From the NCBI RefSeq assembly GCF_014705715.1, contig NZ_JACXLC010000001.1, forward strand, positions 1,532,457-1,596,456: DNA of 64,000 nucleotides. The letters run 5' to 3'. The notes under the pieces are model-generated. The model saw only the letters and a list, made by a program, of their open reading frames with translations. It did no database searches and was not told the origin of the DNA. Positions 8,849-17,605 of this stretch are shown here, piece after piece. The DNA comes from Erythrobacter rubeus (GTDB taxonomy: Bacteria; Pseudomonadota; Alphaproteobacteria; Sphingomonadales; Sphingomonadaceae). Positions within the stretch are counted from its first letter, which is position 1. Each line of letters opens with the position of its first letter. The position numbers and the translations under genes were made by a program.

Positions 8849-9119
8849 GTCTTTGACCTTTCAAACTCGATTCTTGCGCGCGCATTAGGGCAATGCAGGA
8901 CCCACGACAATTGATCCGATGTTTCCTACGCGGCGCGAATTCGGCATAGCGGAATCATGGCAAATCCATTTCCAACAGCTGCGCACGTGTCAGGGTGCGA
9001 AAATAGCGGAATTCCGGGAGATTTTCTTGTCCCTGGACCGTGTAACACGCGGTCCATGTCTGGTGGTTGGCTGGGTGGCGCGGGTCGCCCCGGCCCGCAA
9101 CAAAGGACGACCCAGATCG

Positions 9120-10079
9120 ATGACTGAACTGCGCAAGCCGACGAGCGAGGGTGTGGCAAAGGCGCTCGCGAGCCTGGGGGCGATCCCCCTCCCCCCGACA
9201 CCGCTCTTGCCTGTCGAGGTCGACGGCATGCGGTGCCACGTGAAGTGCGAGAACCTGCAACCCATCGGCGCCTTCAAGATCAGGGGCGCGTGGTGGCGAT
9301 TGAGCAACCTTCAGGATGACCATGCCGTCGCCGTGTCGAGCGGCAATCACGCGCAAGGCGTCGCTTGGGCGGCAAGGCGCCTCGGGATCAGGGCGACCAT
9401 CGTCATGCCGCGCGATGCTCCCAAGGTGAAGCTGGCGAACACGCGCGCTCTGGGAGCCGAGGTCGTGCTCTACGAGCGCGCGCCCAAGGACCAAGGGGGC
9501 GAAGACCGCGACGAGGTTGCAGCGAAGCTGATCGAGAAGCGCGGCGGTACCCTCGTCCACGCATTCGGCGATCCATGGGTGATGGAGGGTCAGGGCACCG
9601 CAGGGCTGGAAGCGGCCCGGCAGCTGGGGCGTGAGCCGAGCCGCGTCGTCACCTGCTGCGGCGGCGGAGGGCTGGCGGTCGGCCTGTCGCTCGCCTGCCC
9701 GAATGCCGCCATCCACATCGTCGAACCCCAAGGCTGGGACATGGTCGGCCAGGCTCTGGAAGCAGGCGAGCTCGTGCGCGTGGCCGCCGATCCGCCCAGG
9801 ACGATCTGCGATGCGTTGCAACCCGACGTGACCAAGCAGCTCAATCTCGACATGCTGAGCGGGCGCGCGGAGCCGGGAGTGACGGTCAGCGATGACGAAG
9901 TGCGGGGTGCGCAGCGTTGGGCCTTCGCCAATCTGCGCATGGTGCTGGAACCGGGCGGAGCAGCCGCGCTCGCCGCGGCGCTTGCGGGGAAGGTGCCGGT
10001 CGACAGCGACACCGTCATCATGCTCACCGGCGGCAATGCCGATCCCGCGCGCTTCGCCGAGACCATTGCCGATGGGTGA
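9120..10079 (+). CDS. Threonine/serine dehydratase-like PLP enzyme
   Basis: 319 residues from the ATG giving MTELRKPTSEG; the frame is open for 67 codons upstream but lacks family similarity. Fold-II PLP motifs: GAFKIRGAWWRL holds the Schiff-base lysine, SSGNHAQGVAWAA binds the substrate carboxylate, and CCGGGGLAVGL is the phosphate loop. It lacks the C-terminal ACT regulatory domain of biosynthetic IlvA, so it resembles catabolic threonine dehydratase, serine racemase or hydroxyaspartate dehydratase types. The substrate cannot be fixed from sequence. Confidence 0.85.
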   Translation: MTELRKPTSEGVAKALASLGAIPLPPTPLLPVEVDGMRCHVKCENLQPIGAFKIRGAWWRLSNLQDDHAVAVSSGNHAQGVAWAARRLGIRATIVMPRDAPKVKLANTRALGAEVVLYERAPKDQGGEDRDEVAAKLIEKRGGTLVHAFGDPWVMEGQGTAGLEAARQLGREPSRVVTCCGGGGLAVGLSLACPNAAIHIVEPQGWDMVGQALEAGELVRVAADPPRTICDALQPDVTKQLNLDMLSGRAEPGVTVSDDEVRGAQRWAFANLRMVLEPGGAAALAAALAGKVPVDSDTVIMLTGGNADPARFAETIADG

Positions 10080-10148
10080 TCGGTTGCGTTTGACAATCGA
10101 TCGTGGTTTGCGCAGGAAACGCTTCGAGGAAATGAGGGGATCACTTCA

Positions 10149-10601
10149 ATGCTAGCGCAAATGCTCGCGCCCGCAGCGGTGCTGGTGCTGTGGACACTGA
10201 TCATGCTGTTCTGGATCATACCATCGCGCTTCGGCGCGATTGCCAGGATTGAGGACAAATCCGTTCTCCCTCGAAAGGAAGGAGTCCGCGGCGGCGATCT
10301 CGAAGGGGTGATCCCGGACCGGGCGAATTGGCCCGCGCACAATCACACCCACCTGCATGAGCAGCCCACGCTGTTCTATGCTGTCACAGTAGTGCTTGCG
10401 CTCATGGGATCAGGCACTTTCGACATTCTGATGGCGTGGATCTACGTTGGTCTCAGGATCCTGCACTCACTCTGGCAAGTGCTCGTGAACAAGGTGCCCG
10501 TGCGCTTTGTTCTGTTCCTCCTGAGCTCAATCGTGCTGGTGGTCTTGGCAGTCCGCGCGGTGATCGCCACGCTGTTCGCCGACCCGAGCGTCGTCTCTTG
10601 A
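10149..10601 (+). CDS. MAPEG-family membrane protein 1
   Basis: 150 residues with four hydrophobic segments. HNHTHLHEQPTLFYAVTVVLA is the characteristic MAPEG region (basic/His cluster, E-x-P, then a membrane helix), followed by GLRILHSLWQVLVN. The family includes glutathione-dependent membrane transferases; bacterial members are mostly uncharacterised. It is 19 bp upstream of a second MAPEG gene, so the pair is probably cotranscribed and arose by duplication. Confidence 0.82.
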   Translation: MLAQMLAPAAVLVLWTLIMLFWIIPSRFGAIARIEDKSVLPRKEGVRGGDLEGVIPDRANWPAHNHTHLHEQPTLFYAVTVVLALMGSGTFDILMAWIYVGLRILHSLWQVLVNKVPVRFVLFLLSSIVLVVLAVRAVIATLFADPSVVS

Positions 10602-10620
10602 ACACTTACGGGAACTGAAA

Positions 10621-11079
10621 ATGATCGGAATGGATATCCTTCAACCCGCAGTCGCGCTGATGATCTGGACGATGATCATGTGGGCGTGGATGTATGCGAG
10701 CCGCATTCCCGCGATGAACAAGGCGAACATCCAGCCCGACGATGCTCAGGTCGTTGGCCTGCTGGATCAGAAGCTGCCAAACAAAGTCCAGTGGAAAGCG
10801 CACAATTACAATCACCTCCATGAACAACCTACCGTGTTCTATGCAGTCGCAATCGTGCTCGCGCTGCTGGGCGCGGGCGACGGGATGAGCGCCTTCCTCG
10901 CATGGCTATACGTTCTGCTGCGCGTGATCCACAGCGTCGTTCAGGTCACCGCCAACAAGGTGATGGTGCGCTTCGTCCTGTTCGCCTTGTCTAGTATGAT
11001 ACTGATCGCGCTCATTGTCAGCGCGGCCATGATCGTGTTTGGCGCGGGGGCTGATCAGAGCCCCTTCCTCTCCGCCTAG
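10621..11079 (+). CDS. MAPEG-family membrane protein 2
   Basis: 152 residues, clearly paralogous to the preceding gene: KVQWKAHNYNHLHEQP, FYAVAIVLALLG and LLRVIHSVVQVTANKVMVRF align throughout. Four membrane segments are predicted by eye. Its function is unknown beyond the family's link to glutathione-dependent membrane chemistry. Both copies keep the HLHEQP core. It is convergent with trxB. Confidence 0.83.
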   Translation: MIGMDILQPAVALMIWTMIMWAWMYASRIPAMNKANIQPDDAQVVGLLDQKLPNKVQWKAHNYNHLHEQPTVFYAVAIVLALLGAGDGMSAFLAWLYVLLRVIHSVVQVTANKVMVRFVLFALSSMILIALIVSAAMIVFGAGADQSPFLSA

Positions 11080-11095
11080 GAAAGCGCTCTGGGCG

Positions 11096-12073
11096 TTATT
11101 CAGCCGCTTCGGTTTCGGGCTCGGCTGAAGCGGCTTCCATGGTTGCGAGAAAGCGTTCTCCATCGAGCGCGGCCATGCAGCCCATTCCCGCAGCCGTGAC
11201 CGCCTGCCGGTAGACGTGATCCGTGACGTCTCCGGCAGCAAACACACCGGGCAGCGCCGTTTTGGGAGTGCCGGGCTCCACATCGAGATAGCCGCTGTCA
11301 TCCATCGCCAGCTTGCCCTTGAACAGCTCGGTCGCGGGAGCGTGGCCGATTGCGACGAAAGCACCGTCCACTTCCAGTGTCGAAGTCTCGCCGGTCACGG
11401 TGTCTTCGAGCACGAGGTGATGCAGCGCGCCGTCCTCGCCCGCCTCGAAACTTGTCACGGTCTTGTTCCACAAAGCCGAAATCTTCGGATGTTTGAGCAA
11501 GCGGTCTTGCAGGATCTTCTCCGCCCGCAGCTCATCTCGGCGGTGGATCAAGGTCACATCGTCCGAATGGTTGGTGAGGTACAGCGCCTCTTCCACGGCG
11601 GTATTGCCGCCACCGATCACGGCGACTTTCTTGCCGCGATAGAAGAAACCGTCGCAGGTTGCGCAGGCTGACACGCCCTTCCCGCCCAATTCCTGCTCAC
11701 CCGGCACACCAAGCCACTTTGCCTGCGCGCCGGTGCAGATCACCAGCGTATCGCCGATATACTCATCGCCGCTGTCGCCGATCGCCTTGTAAGGCGGTCC
11801 ATTTTCGAGATCGACCGAGACGATCGTGTCCCACATCATGCGAGTTCCCACATGCTCGGCCTGGGCTTTCATCTCTTCCATGAGCCACGGCCCCTGCACC
11901 ACGTCGCGAAAGCCGGGGTAATTCTCGACGTCGGTCGTGATCGTCAGCTGACCGCCGGGCTGAAGTCCCTGGACCACGATCGGCTCAAGCATGGCGCGCG
12001 CGGCATAGATCGCAGCGGAATATCCTGCAGGGCCGGAGCCGATGATGAGCATCTTGGTGCGATGGGTGGCCAT
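11096..12073 (-). CDS. trxB: Thioredoxin-disulfide reductase
   Basis: 325 residues, normal for low-molecular-weight TrxB. FAD site IIGSGPAGYSAAIYAARA, redox pair CATC in GVSACATCDGFFYRG, NADPH site AVIGGGNTAVEEALYL, and the C-terminal FAD motif GVFAAGDVTDHVYRQA are all intact. It reduces thioredoxin with NADPH in the cytosol. There is a short C-terminal Glu/Ala-rich tail. It is monocistronic. Confidence 0.96.
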   Translation of the reverse strand: MATHRTKMLIIGSGPAGYSAAIYAARAMLEPIVVQGLQPGGQLTITTDVENYPGFRDVVQGPWLMEEMKAQAEHVGTRMMWDTIVSVDLENGPPYKAIGDSGDEYIGDTLVICTGAQAKWLGVPGEQELGGKGVSACATCDGFFYRGKKVAVIGGGNTAVEEALYLTNHSDDVTLIHRRDELRAEKILQDRLLKHPKISALWNKTVTSFEAGEDGALHHLVLEDTVTGETSTLEVDGAFVAIGHAPATELFKGKLAMDDSGYLDVEPGTPKTALPGVFAAGDVTDHVYRQAVTAAGMGCMAALDGERFLATMEAASAEPETEAAE

Positions 12074-12152
12074 ATTTCGAATTCCTGTTGTTCTGAAGCA
12101 CCGACTTAAGCGTTCGGCAGCGCCGCTTCAATTCGCGGTGGAGAGGATTGTC

Positions 12153-12944
12153 TTATGCATCCACAAGCTGATCTTTGATCCGCTCACGTTTCGCAGCATC
12201 GACCCCGAGAACCTGTTCCAGATATGCATCGGTCGAACCAAACCGGTCTGTCATGGATTTGCGCGCGGCTTCAAGAAATTCCGCATCAACGCCCATGAGA
12301 ACGCGCATAGTCGCCTCATCTTTTGCACCGTATTTGCCGCCCATCAACGCCATCCCATGCGCAATACGCTCTTCATTGCGCGGTGAATGATTGGTCAGCA
12401 GGTAATCGTGCATCGCGTCATCGGCATGCACGCCGAGGATGTGATGCAGGAGGTCGACCGCGATACCGGTCCGATCCTTCCCAGCGGCGCAATGGACGAG
12501 ACTCGCCCCCGTCCCCGATGCCAGGGCGGTGAAATAGTCGCGCAGGACCGAGTTCAGGCCGGTTCGGTCAGGTAGAGCGCCGTACAGATCGACCATCGCC
12601 TTGTGAGCGGTCGATGCATCGACGCTGCCCTCTGCCGCTTCAAGATGCGGTGCGAGGCCAGCCGTCTCGCCTTCGAAGAAGAGCACCTCGGCATCGAAAC
12701 CCTTGGGCCGCCGGCAGGTGTGGCGTTCGCGCTCGCTGTCTCCCCTGAGATCGACCACGTGTTTCAGGTCCAGCCCGGAAACAGTTTCGAGATCGCTCTC
12801 GGTCGCCTTGGCATGGTGACCCGATCGAAACAGCAGCCCGGTCTTGACGCGCCCCCCGCCAGCGACTGCGTATCCGCCGTAGTCACGCAGGTTGTGAATT
12901 GCCTCGGTTGAGAGGAACGGGCCGGTTTTCGTGTCTCGAATCAT
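12153..12944 (-). CDS. Tyrosine-protein phosphatase (DSP-like)
   Basis: 263 residues from the ATG giving MIRDTKTGPFLS; the upstream extension to 13016 has no family features. NLRDYGGYAVAGGGRV and LLFRSGHH are the N-terminal family signature, DLR follows, and the P-loop HCAAGKDRTG contains the catalytic Cys and Arg. It is related to the Mycobacterium PtpB/YnbD-like family that acts on phosphotyrosine or phosphoinositides. It has no signal peptide and is probably cytosolic. Its target is unknown. Confidence 0.87.
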   Translation of the reverse strand: MIRDTKTGPFLSTEAIHNLRDYGGYAVAGGGRVKTGLLFRSGHHAKATESDLETVSGLDLKHVVDLRGDSERERHTCRRPKGFDAEVLFFEGETAGLAPHLEAAEGSVDASTAHKAMVDLYGALPDRTGLNSVLRDYFTALASGTGASLVHCAAGKDRTGIAVDLLHHILGVHADDAMHDYLLTNHSPRNEERIAHGMALMGGKYGAKDEATMRVLMGVDAEFLEAARKSMTDRFGSTDAYLEQVLGVDAAKRERIKDQLVDA

Positions 12945-13124
12945 TGCTCGAAAGACTTGGCAGTGCACGGGGCCCCGTACAACCGCCCGAATGCGCGGAT
13001 GCCGAATAATGGCCACGCCCCGCTACGTATCCATGCGTAGCCCATTGCAAAGGCGAAAGAGGTAACCTTCCGGATAACCACATCGCCATCGCGCCGACAT
13101 TCCATATAATCCAAAGGCACATCA

Positions 13125-13583
13125 ATGGCTTACGTACTCATCGCTGACGACGACGAACTGATCGCCGAGATGGCGTGCGATTTGCTGATCGATGAAGGAC
13201 ACGCGTGCGGCTGGGTGACGAGCGGCGAGGAAGCTTGGGATCTGATGCAGAAGAGACGGCCCGACATCCTGCTGCTGGATCAGGACATGCCCGGCATCTC
13301 CGGCGTCAGCTTGCTTCGTAAACTGCGCGGCTCAGCCAAATTCTACGATCTACCGGTCATCATGTTTACCGCGATGAGCGGCGAAGCGGACGAGGACCGG
13401 GCCATCTATGCCGGGGCTCAGGAATATCTGCGAAAGCCTTTCACACCGTCGGGGCTCATTAGTCGGATCGATAGGGTCTTGGCCAAGCGAGGTGACTTCG
13501 GGCATCTCGATCTGAAGACAAGACTGGCACGCGAAGCTGGCTTTCTCGATGAGGGCAGCCCGTTGGAGCGGCGCTTGGTCTAG
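13125..13583 (+). CDS. Single-domain response regulator receiver
   Basis: 152 residues made of one CheY-like domain with a short tail and no output domain. The acidic pocket DDD (8-10), phospho-acceptor Asp52 in LLLDQDMPG, Thr in IMFTAMSG and Lys in RKPF are all present. It probably acts as a phosphotransfer or protein-binding switch. No histidine kinase lies beside it, so its partner must be encoded elsewhere. Confidence 0.9.
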   Translation: MAYVLIADDDELIAEMACDLLIDEGHACGWVTSGEEAWDLMQKRRPDILLLDQDMPGISGVSLLRKLRGSAKFYDLPVIMFTAMSGEADEDRAIYAGAQEYLRKPFTPSGLISRIDRVLAKRGDFGHLDLKTRLAREAGFLDEGSPLERRLV

Positions 13584-13592
13584 AGGACGCAG

Positions 13593-14996
13593 TCAACCAG
13601 TGGCAAGATCGCTGCAAAACGTCTTCGTCCACGCTTGGACATTGTCATCGCGCACCGTTTCGATCATCGCCTCATAGCGGCTCTTGCGCTCCCCTAGAGG
13701 CATATCGAGCGCGGTTTCGATCGCGCGGGCAAGCGCATCCGGGCTATGCGGATTGACGAGCAACGCACCATTGCCGCCGCATCCGAGCTGGTGCGCAGCG
13801 CCAGCGAAATCCGAGAGTATCAGTACACCCGGATCGTTGGGGTCCTGCGCAGCAACGTACTCCTTGGCGACCAGGTTCATGCCGTCGCGTAGAGGCGTAA
13901 CCAATCCGATCTTCGCTCCTCGGAAAAAACCGTAGAGTTCCGCGTGGCTGTATCCCTGGTTTACATACCGAATAGGGACCAGGTCGACCTCGCTGCGCGC
14001 CCCGTTGATCTGCCCCGTTTTCTGTTCGAGTTCGGCGCGGATTTTCTGGTAGCTCTCGACATCCTCACGGCTCGGCGGGGCGATCTGTATGAATACGAGG
14101 TCGCGCACGCGCTCGGGATGCTGGTCGAAGAAACGGCCGATACCATCGATCCGTTCCGGCAGGCCTTTTGAGTAATCGAGCCGGTCCACCCCGATCATGC
14201 CGGTGCGATGACGAGTGGAGGAAAGCAGGCGCTGCGTCGCCTGCCGTGCCTCGCCGCTATCACCCTGCTCCTGGAAGTGATCCCAATCGATCCCGATGGG
14301 ATAAGCGCGCGCCGTTGTGGTGCGCCCCTCATGCGTGATCCGCCCGCTTTCCTTTTCGACCTCGGCACCCAGCTCGGTCTCGCAATAATGCACGAAACTC
14401 GATAGCCATTCCTCGGTCTGGAAACCGATGAGATTGTAGCTCAGCATGGTGCGAACCAAACGCTCATGGAAAGGCAGCGAAGTCAGCAGCCGTGTTGGTG
14501 GCCACGGCGTGTGCAGAAAAAACCCAATCCGGTTTTTCGCGCCAAGCTCCCGCAGACGGTCACCAATCGGGATCAGATGATAATCATGAACCCATACGAG
14601 GTCATCTTCCTCGATCAGCGGCATGACGCTTTCGGCGAAGCGTTCGTTCACCCGCTCGTAGCCGCGACCGGTCTCGTTTTCGAACTCGGCAAGATCGATG
14701 CGATAGTGAAACAGCGGCCACAGCGTCGAATTGGCATAGCCGTTATAATATTCATCCACGTCGCGGGTGCTGAGGTCGATTGTGGCGGTAGTTACGCCTC
14801 CACCGCGCTGGACGTTGATATTCCCAGTGCGGTCTTCACTCTCCTGACCGGACCATCCAAACCACAGGCCGCCGCGATCCCTGAGCGCCGCATTCAGCGC
14901 GCCTGCAAGTCCGCCCTGCGCACCTGCCGCCCCGCGCGCTTTGGGAACAGCGACGCGGTTCGAGATGACGACAAGTCTTGATGACGGGCGGCTCAT
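13593..14996 (-). CDS. otsA: Trehalose-6-phosphate synthase
   Basis: 467 residues from the ATG giving MSRPSSRLVVISNRV; an overlapping GTG at 15017 is an alternative start. GT20 features: RLVVISNRVAVP, WVHDYHLIPIGDRLRELG, GFFLHTPWPP, GVDRLDYSKGLPERI, and TPLRDGMNLVAKEYVAAQ. It transfers glucose from UDP-glucose to glucose-6-phosphate. It is the last gene of the otsB, GH15, otsA unit, with 7 bp to the stop of the GH15 gene. Confidence 0.93.
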   Translation of the reverse strand: MSRPSSRLVVISNRVAVPKARGAAGAQGGLAGALNAALRDRGGLWFGWSGQESEDRTGNINVQRGGGVTTATIDLSTRDVDEYYNGYANSTLWPLFHYRIDLAEFENETGRGYERVNERFAESVMPLIEEDDLVWVHDYHLIPIGDRLRELGAKNRIGFFLHTPWPPTRLLTSLPFHERLVRTMLSYNLIGFQTEEWLSSFVHYCETELGAEVEKESGRITHEGRTTTARAYPIGIDWDHFQEQGDSGEARQATQRLLSSTRHRTGMIGVDRLDYSKGLPERIDGIGRFFDQHPERVRDLVFIQIAPPSREDVESYQKIRAELEQKTGQINGARSEVDLVPIRYVNQGYSHAELYGFFRGAKIGLVTPLRDGMNLVAKEYVAAQDPNDPGVLILSDFAGAAHQLGCGGNGALLVNPHSPDALARAIETALDMPLGERKSRYEAMIETVRDDNVQAWTKTFCSDLATG

Positions 14997-15003
14997 AAGT
15001 GGA

Positions 15004-16806
15004 TTATCGCACTTCACTCCAGGATTTGGACAGCAATCCGGCGCAGTTGATTACCCCTACCAGCGAGTAGGTCTGCGGGAAGTTCCCCCAAAGCTCACCG
15101 GTTTCATAGTCGAGGTCCTCCGAAAGCAGGCCCGATTGGGTGGTGTGGCTGAGCATGGTGGTAAAGAGCTTGCACGCCTCTGCATCCCGTCCAGCGAGAT
15201 GAAGCGCTTCGATCAGCCAGAAGGTGCACACGTTGAAAGCGGTTTCGGGTGCGCCGAAATCGTCCTCGGCGGCATAGCGCAGCATGTGGTCGCCGCGGCG
15301 CAGGTGCTCTTCGACGGCGGCAAAGGTCTGTTTGAAACGATCATTTTCCGGCGAAAGGAAGCGCAATTCGACCATCTGGAGGAGGCTGGCGTCGAGGTAA
15401 TCGCTTTCGAAGCTTGCACCGTAATGCCCGCCCTCCCCGTTCTCCTTCCACGCCTCGGCCTCGATCTTCTCGCGGATGGCATCCGCACGCTCGCGCCACA
15501 GCTTCGCCCGGTCGGTCTTGCCGATATGCTCGGCCACGTTGGCGAGCCTGTCGCAAGCCGCCCAGCTCATTACCGCTGAGTAGGTGTGCACCTCTTGCCG
15601 GGTGCGAAACTCCCAAAGGCCGGCATCGGGCTGATCATGCATCGCCCATGCCATCTTCCCGACCTGCTCGAGATTCTCGAAATCATGGCTGTCCGCCATG
15701 CGCAGCAAACGGGTGTCGAAGAATCCCTGCACGCTCGGCAAGACGATCTGACCATAGCAATCGTGCTGGATCTGCTTGTAGGCGGCATTGCCCCGGCGCA
15801 CCGGTCCCATGCCGCGATATCCAGCGAGATAGCTTGCGGTGGTCTCGTCGAGCTCGCTTTCTCCCATCACCGAATAAAGCGGCTGGATCTGCCCTCCCCT
15901 CGCGCCGTCCACGATGTTGCGCAGATAGGAGAGGTACTTCTCCATGACATCGAGCGCACCCAACCGATTAAGCGCCTGGATCGTGTAGTAGGAATCCCTG
16001 ATCCAGCAATATCGGTAATCCCAGTTCCGCTCGGAATCCGCAGCCTCCGGGATGGAGGTGGTAAGCGCAGCGACAATCGCGCCGGTCTCCTCATGCTGGC
16101 ACAGCTTCAGCGTGATTGCGCAGCGAATGACCTCTTCTTGCCATTCCAGCGGGATCGCCAGCATCCGCACCCAGCGCTGCCAGTATTTGCGCGTCGCCTG
16201 CTCCATCGAGCGCACTTGCTCGCGGACATTCCCGACAAAGGGTTCATCCGGGCCGAGAAAGAAGTGCGTGTCTTTCTCGATCCGAAAAGTGCGGCCCTCC
16301 ATGATGTAACCCACCGGTGCATCGGTTGAGAGGCGAAGTGCTTGCGGACCGACAAGGTAGCGAATGTGGTTGGTTCCGTGCGTGGTCTCAGCCACCTGCG
16401 CCCCGTAATTCTTGACCGGCTTCAGAACGACCCGAACACGCGGATTGCCGGCGATGGGGCGGACGATGCGGACATAGGCAACCGGGCGGTACATCCGGCC
16501 GGAACGCTCATAACGCGGGCAGAAATCGAGGATTTCGACAGCGCTGCCGTCTTTCGCCTCAAGCCTCGTGACCAGATTGGGCGTGTTGCGGATGTATTCC
16601 TGGCTCGCGCTTACCTGCCCTTCCAATTCAAACCGCCAGATGCCTGCATCGCGCTGGTCGCCATTCAGAAGCGAGGAGAACAGAGGATCGCCATCAACGC
16701 GCGGTACGCAGCCCCACACCAGCGCTCCCGTCTGGTCGATCAGGCCCGAAACCTGGCAATTGCCAACAGGCCAGAGTTCAAGGTTTGGGAGGCGTTCTTC
16801 GGTCAT
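15004..16806 (-). CDS. Glycoside hydrolase family 15 (glucoamylase/trehalase-like)
   Basis: 600 residues from the ATG whose ATGA overlaps the stop of otsB. N-terminal beta-sandwich region (SGLIDQTGALVWGCVPRVDG) followed by the (alpha/alpha)6 barrel with NWDYRYCWIRDSYYTIQAL and LLSEDLDYETGELWGNFPQ, which carry the two catalytic acidic sites of GH15. No signal peptide, so cytosolic. Some GH15 enzymes of this kind are trehalases. Its place between otsB and otsA suggests it acts on trehalose or a related alpha-glucoside, perhaps for turnover, but this is inference. Confidence 0.88.
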   Translation of the reverse strand: MTEERLPNLELWPVGNCQVSGLIDQTGALVWGCVPRVDGDPLFSSLLNGDQRDAGIWRFELEGQVSASQEYIRNTPNLVTRLEAKDGSAVEILDFCPRYERSGRMYRPVAYVRIVRPIAGNPRVRVVLKPVKNYGAQVAETTHGTNHIRYLVGPQALRLSTDAPVGYIMEGRTFRIEKDTHFFLGPDEPFVGNVREQVRSMEQATRKYWQRWVRMLAIPLEWQEEVIRCAITLKLCQHEETGAIVAALTTSIPEAADSERNWDYRYCWIRDSYYTIQALNRLGALDVMEKYLSYLRNIVDGARGGQIQPLYSVMGESELDETTASYLAGYRGMGPVRRGNAAYKQIQHDCYGQIVLPSVQGFFDTRLLRMADSHDFENLEQVGKMAWAMHDQPDAGLWEFRTRQEVHTYSAVMSWAACDRLANVAEHIGKTDRAKLWRERADAIREKIEAEAWKENGEGGHYGASFESDYLDASLLQMVELRFLSPENDRFKQTFAAVEEHLRRGDHMLRYAAEDDFGAPETAFNVCTFWLIEALHLAGRDAEACKLFTTMLSHTTQSGLLSEDLDYETGELWGNFPQTYSLVGVINCAGLLSKSWSEVR

Positions 16807-17546
16807 AATTCCAGCCATTCATGCACGGATTGAACATCGGGGAGAGAGTATTGCGCACCTGTGCCGGGGCGCGTGCCGACAAGAATGCCCGCCCCGCCAA
16901 ACTTCGCGCAGGCGGAGAAACCTGCTTCATCGGTCAGGTCATCCCCGATGAAAATCGGACGCGCACCTGCGAAAGGTTCCTCCGCCATGAAAGCGGCGAC
17001 AGCAGCACCTTTATTGGCGGACTTGGCGACAATCTCGACCACGGACTTGCCATGCTGCGCAGCCCATCCATGCCGGTCCGCCAATTGCTCGGCGAACGAG
17101 CGAGCAGCCTCGCCAGCTTCGGGATTGGAGCGATAATGGAGCGCAGCCCCGTGAGGCTTGTCCTCATAATCGATCATGTTGCTGGTAGCGAAGGCGCGCA
17201 TTTCGTGGTCGATCTCCGCCGGGAGGCTCAAGGCGCCCTGACCAAGCACCGTACCATCGCGGCGGCGCATGTCCGATCCATGCGAGCCTGCCACTGCAAT
17301 GTCGAGCGACCCCAGATGCTGTTCGATATCGGAAACCCCGCGCCCGCTGACGAGCGCGCAGCGCCCCTCCAGCCGATCCGCGAGCTTGGAAAGCTCGCGG
17401 GCCAATCCGGCGCGCGGCTCGATTGCATCGGGCCCCGGCGCCAATTCAACCAGTGTTCCATCGAAATCCAAAAACAGCGCGGCAGGCTGCTCCGCGATCA
17501 GCGAGGCAAGCGTTGGCGGCGGACCGAGAGCAATGCGGGAATGCAT
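16803..17546 (-). CDS. otsB: Trehalose-6-phosphate phosphatase
   Basis: 247 residues of the HAD superfamily. ALFLDFDGTLVELAPGPDAI is motif I with the nucleophile Asp, CALVSGR is motif II, and FIGDDLTDEAGF is motif IV. It dephosphorylates trehalose-6-phosphate, the step after OtsA. It is the first gene of the three-gene trehalose unit. Confidence 0.92.
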   Translation of the reverse strand: MHSRIALGPPPTLASLIAEQPAALFLDFDGTLVELAPGPDAIEPRAGLARELSKLADRLEGRCALVSGRGVSDIEQHLGSLDIAVAGSHGSDMRRRDGTVLGQGALSLPAEIDHEMRAFATSNMIDYEDKPHGAALHYRSNPEAGEAARSFAEQLADRHGWAAQHGKSVVEIVAKSANKGAAVAAFMAEEPFAGARPIFIGDDLTDEAGFSACAKFGGAGILVGTRPGTGAQYSLPDVQSVHEWLEL

Positions 17547-17605
17547 GATGCTGGCATAGAGCGTCAGGCCCGGGCGTCAATGAACATGCTGCACCGCAAC
17601 AGGAA

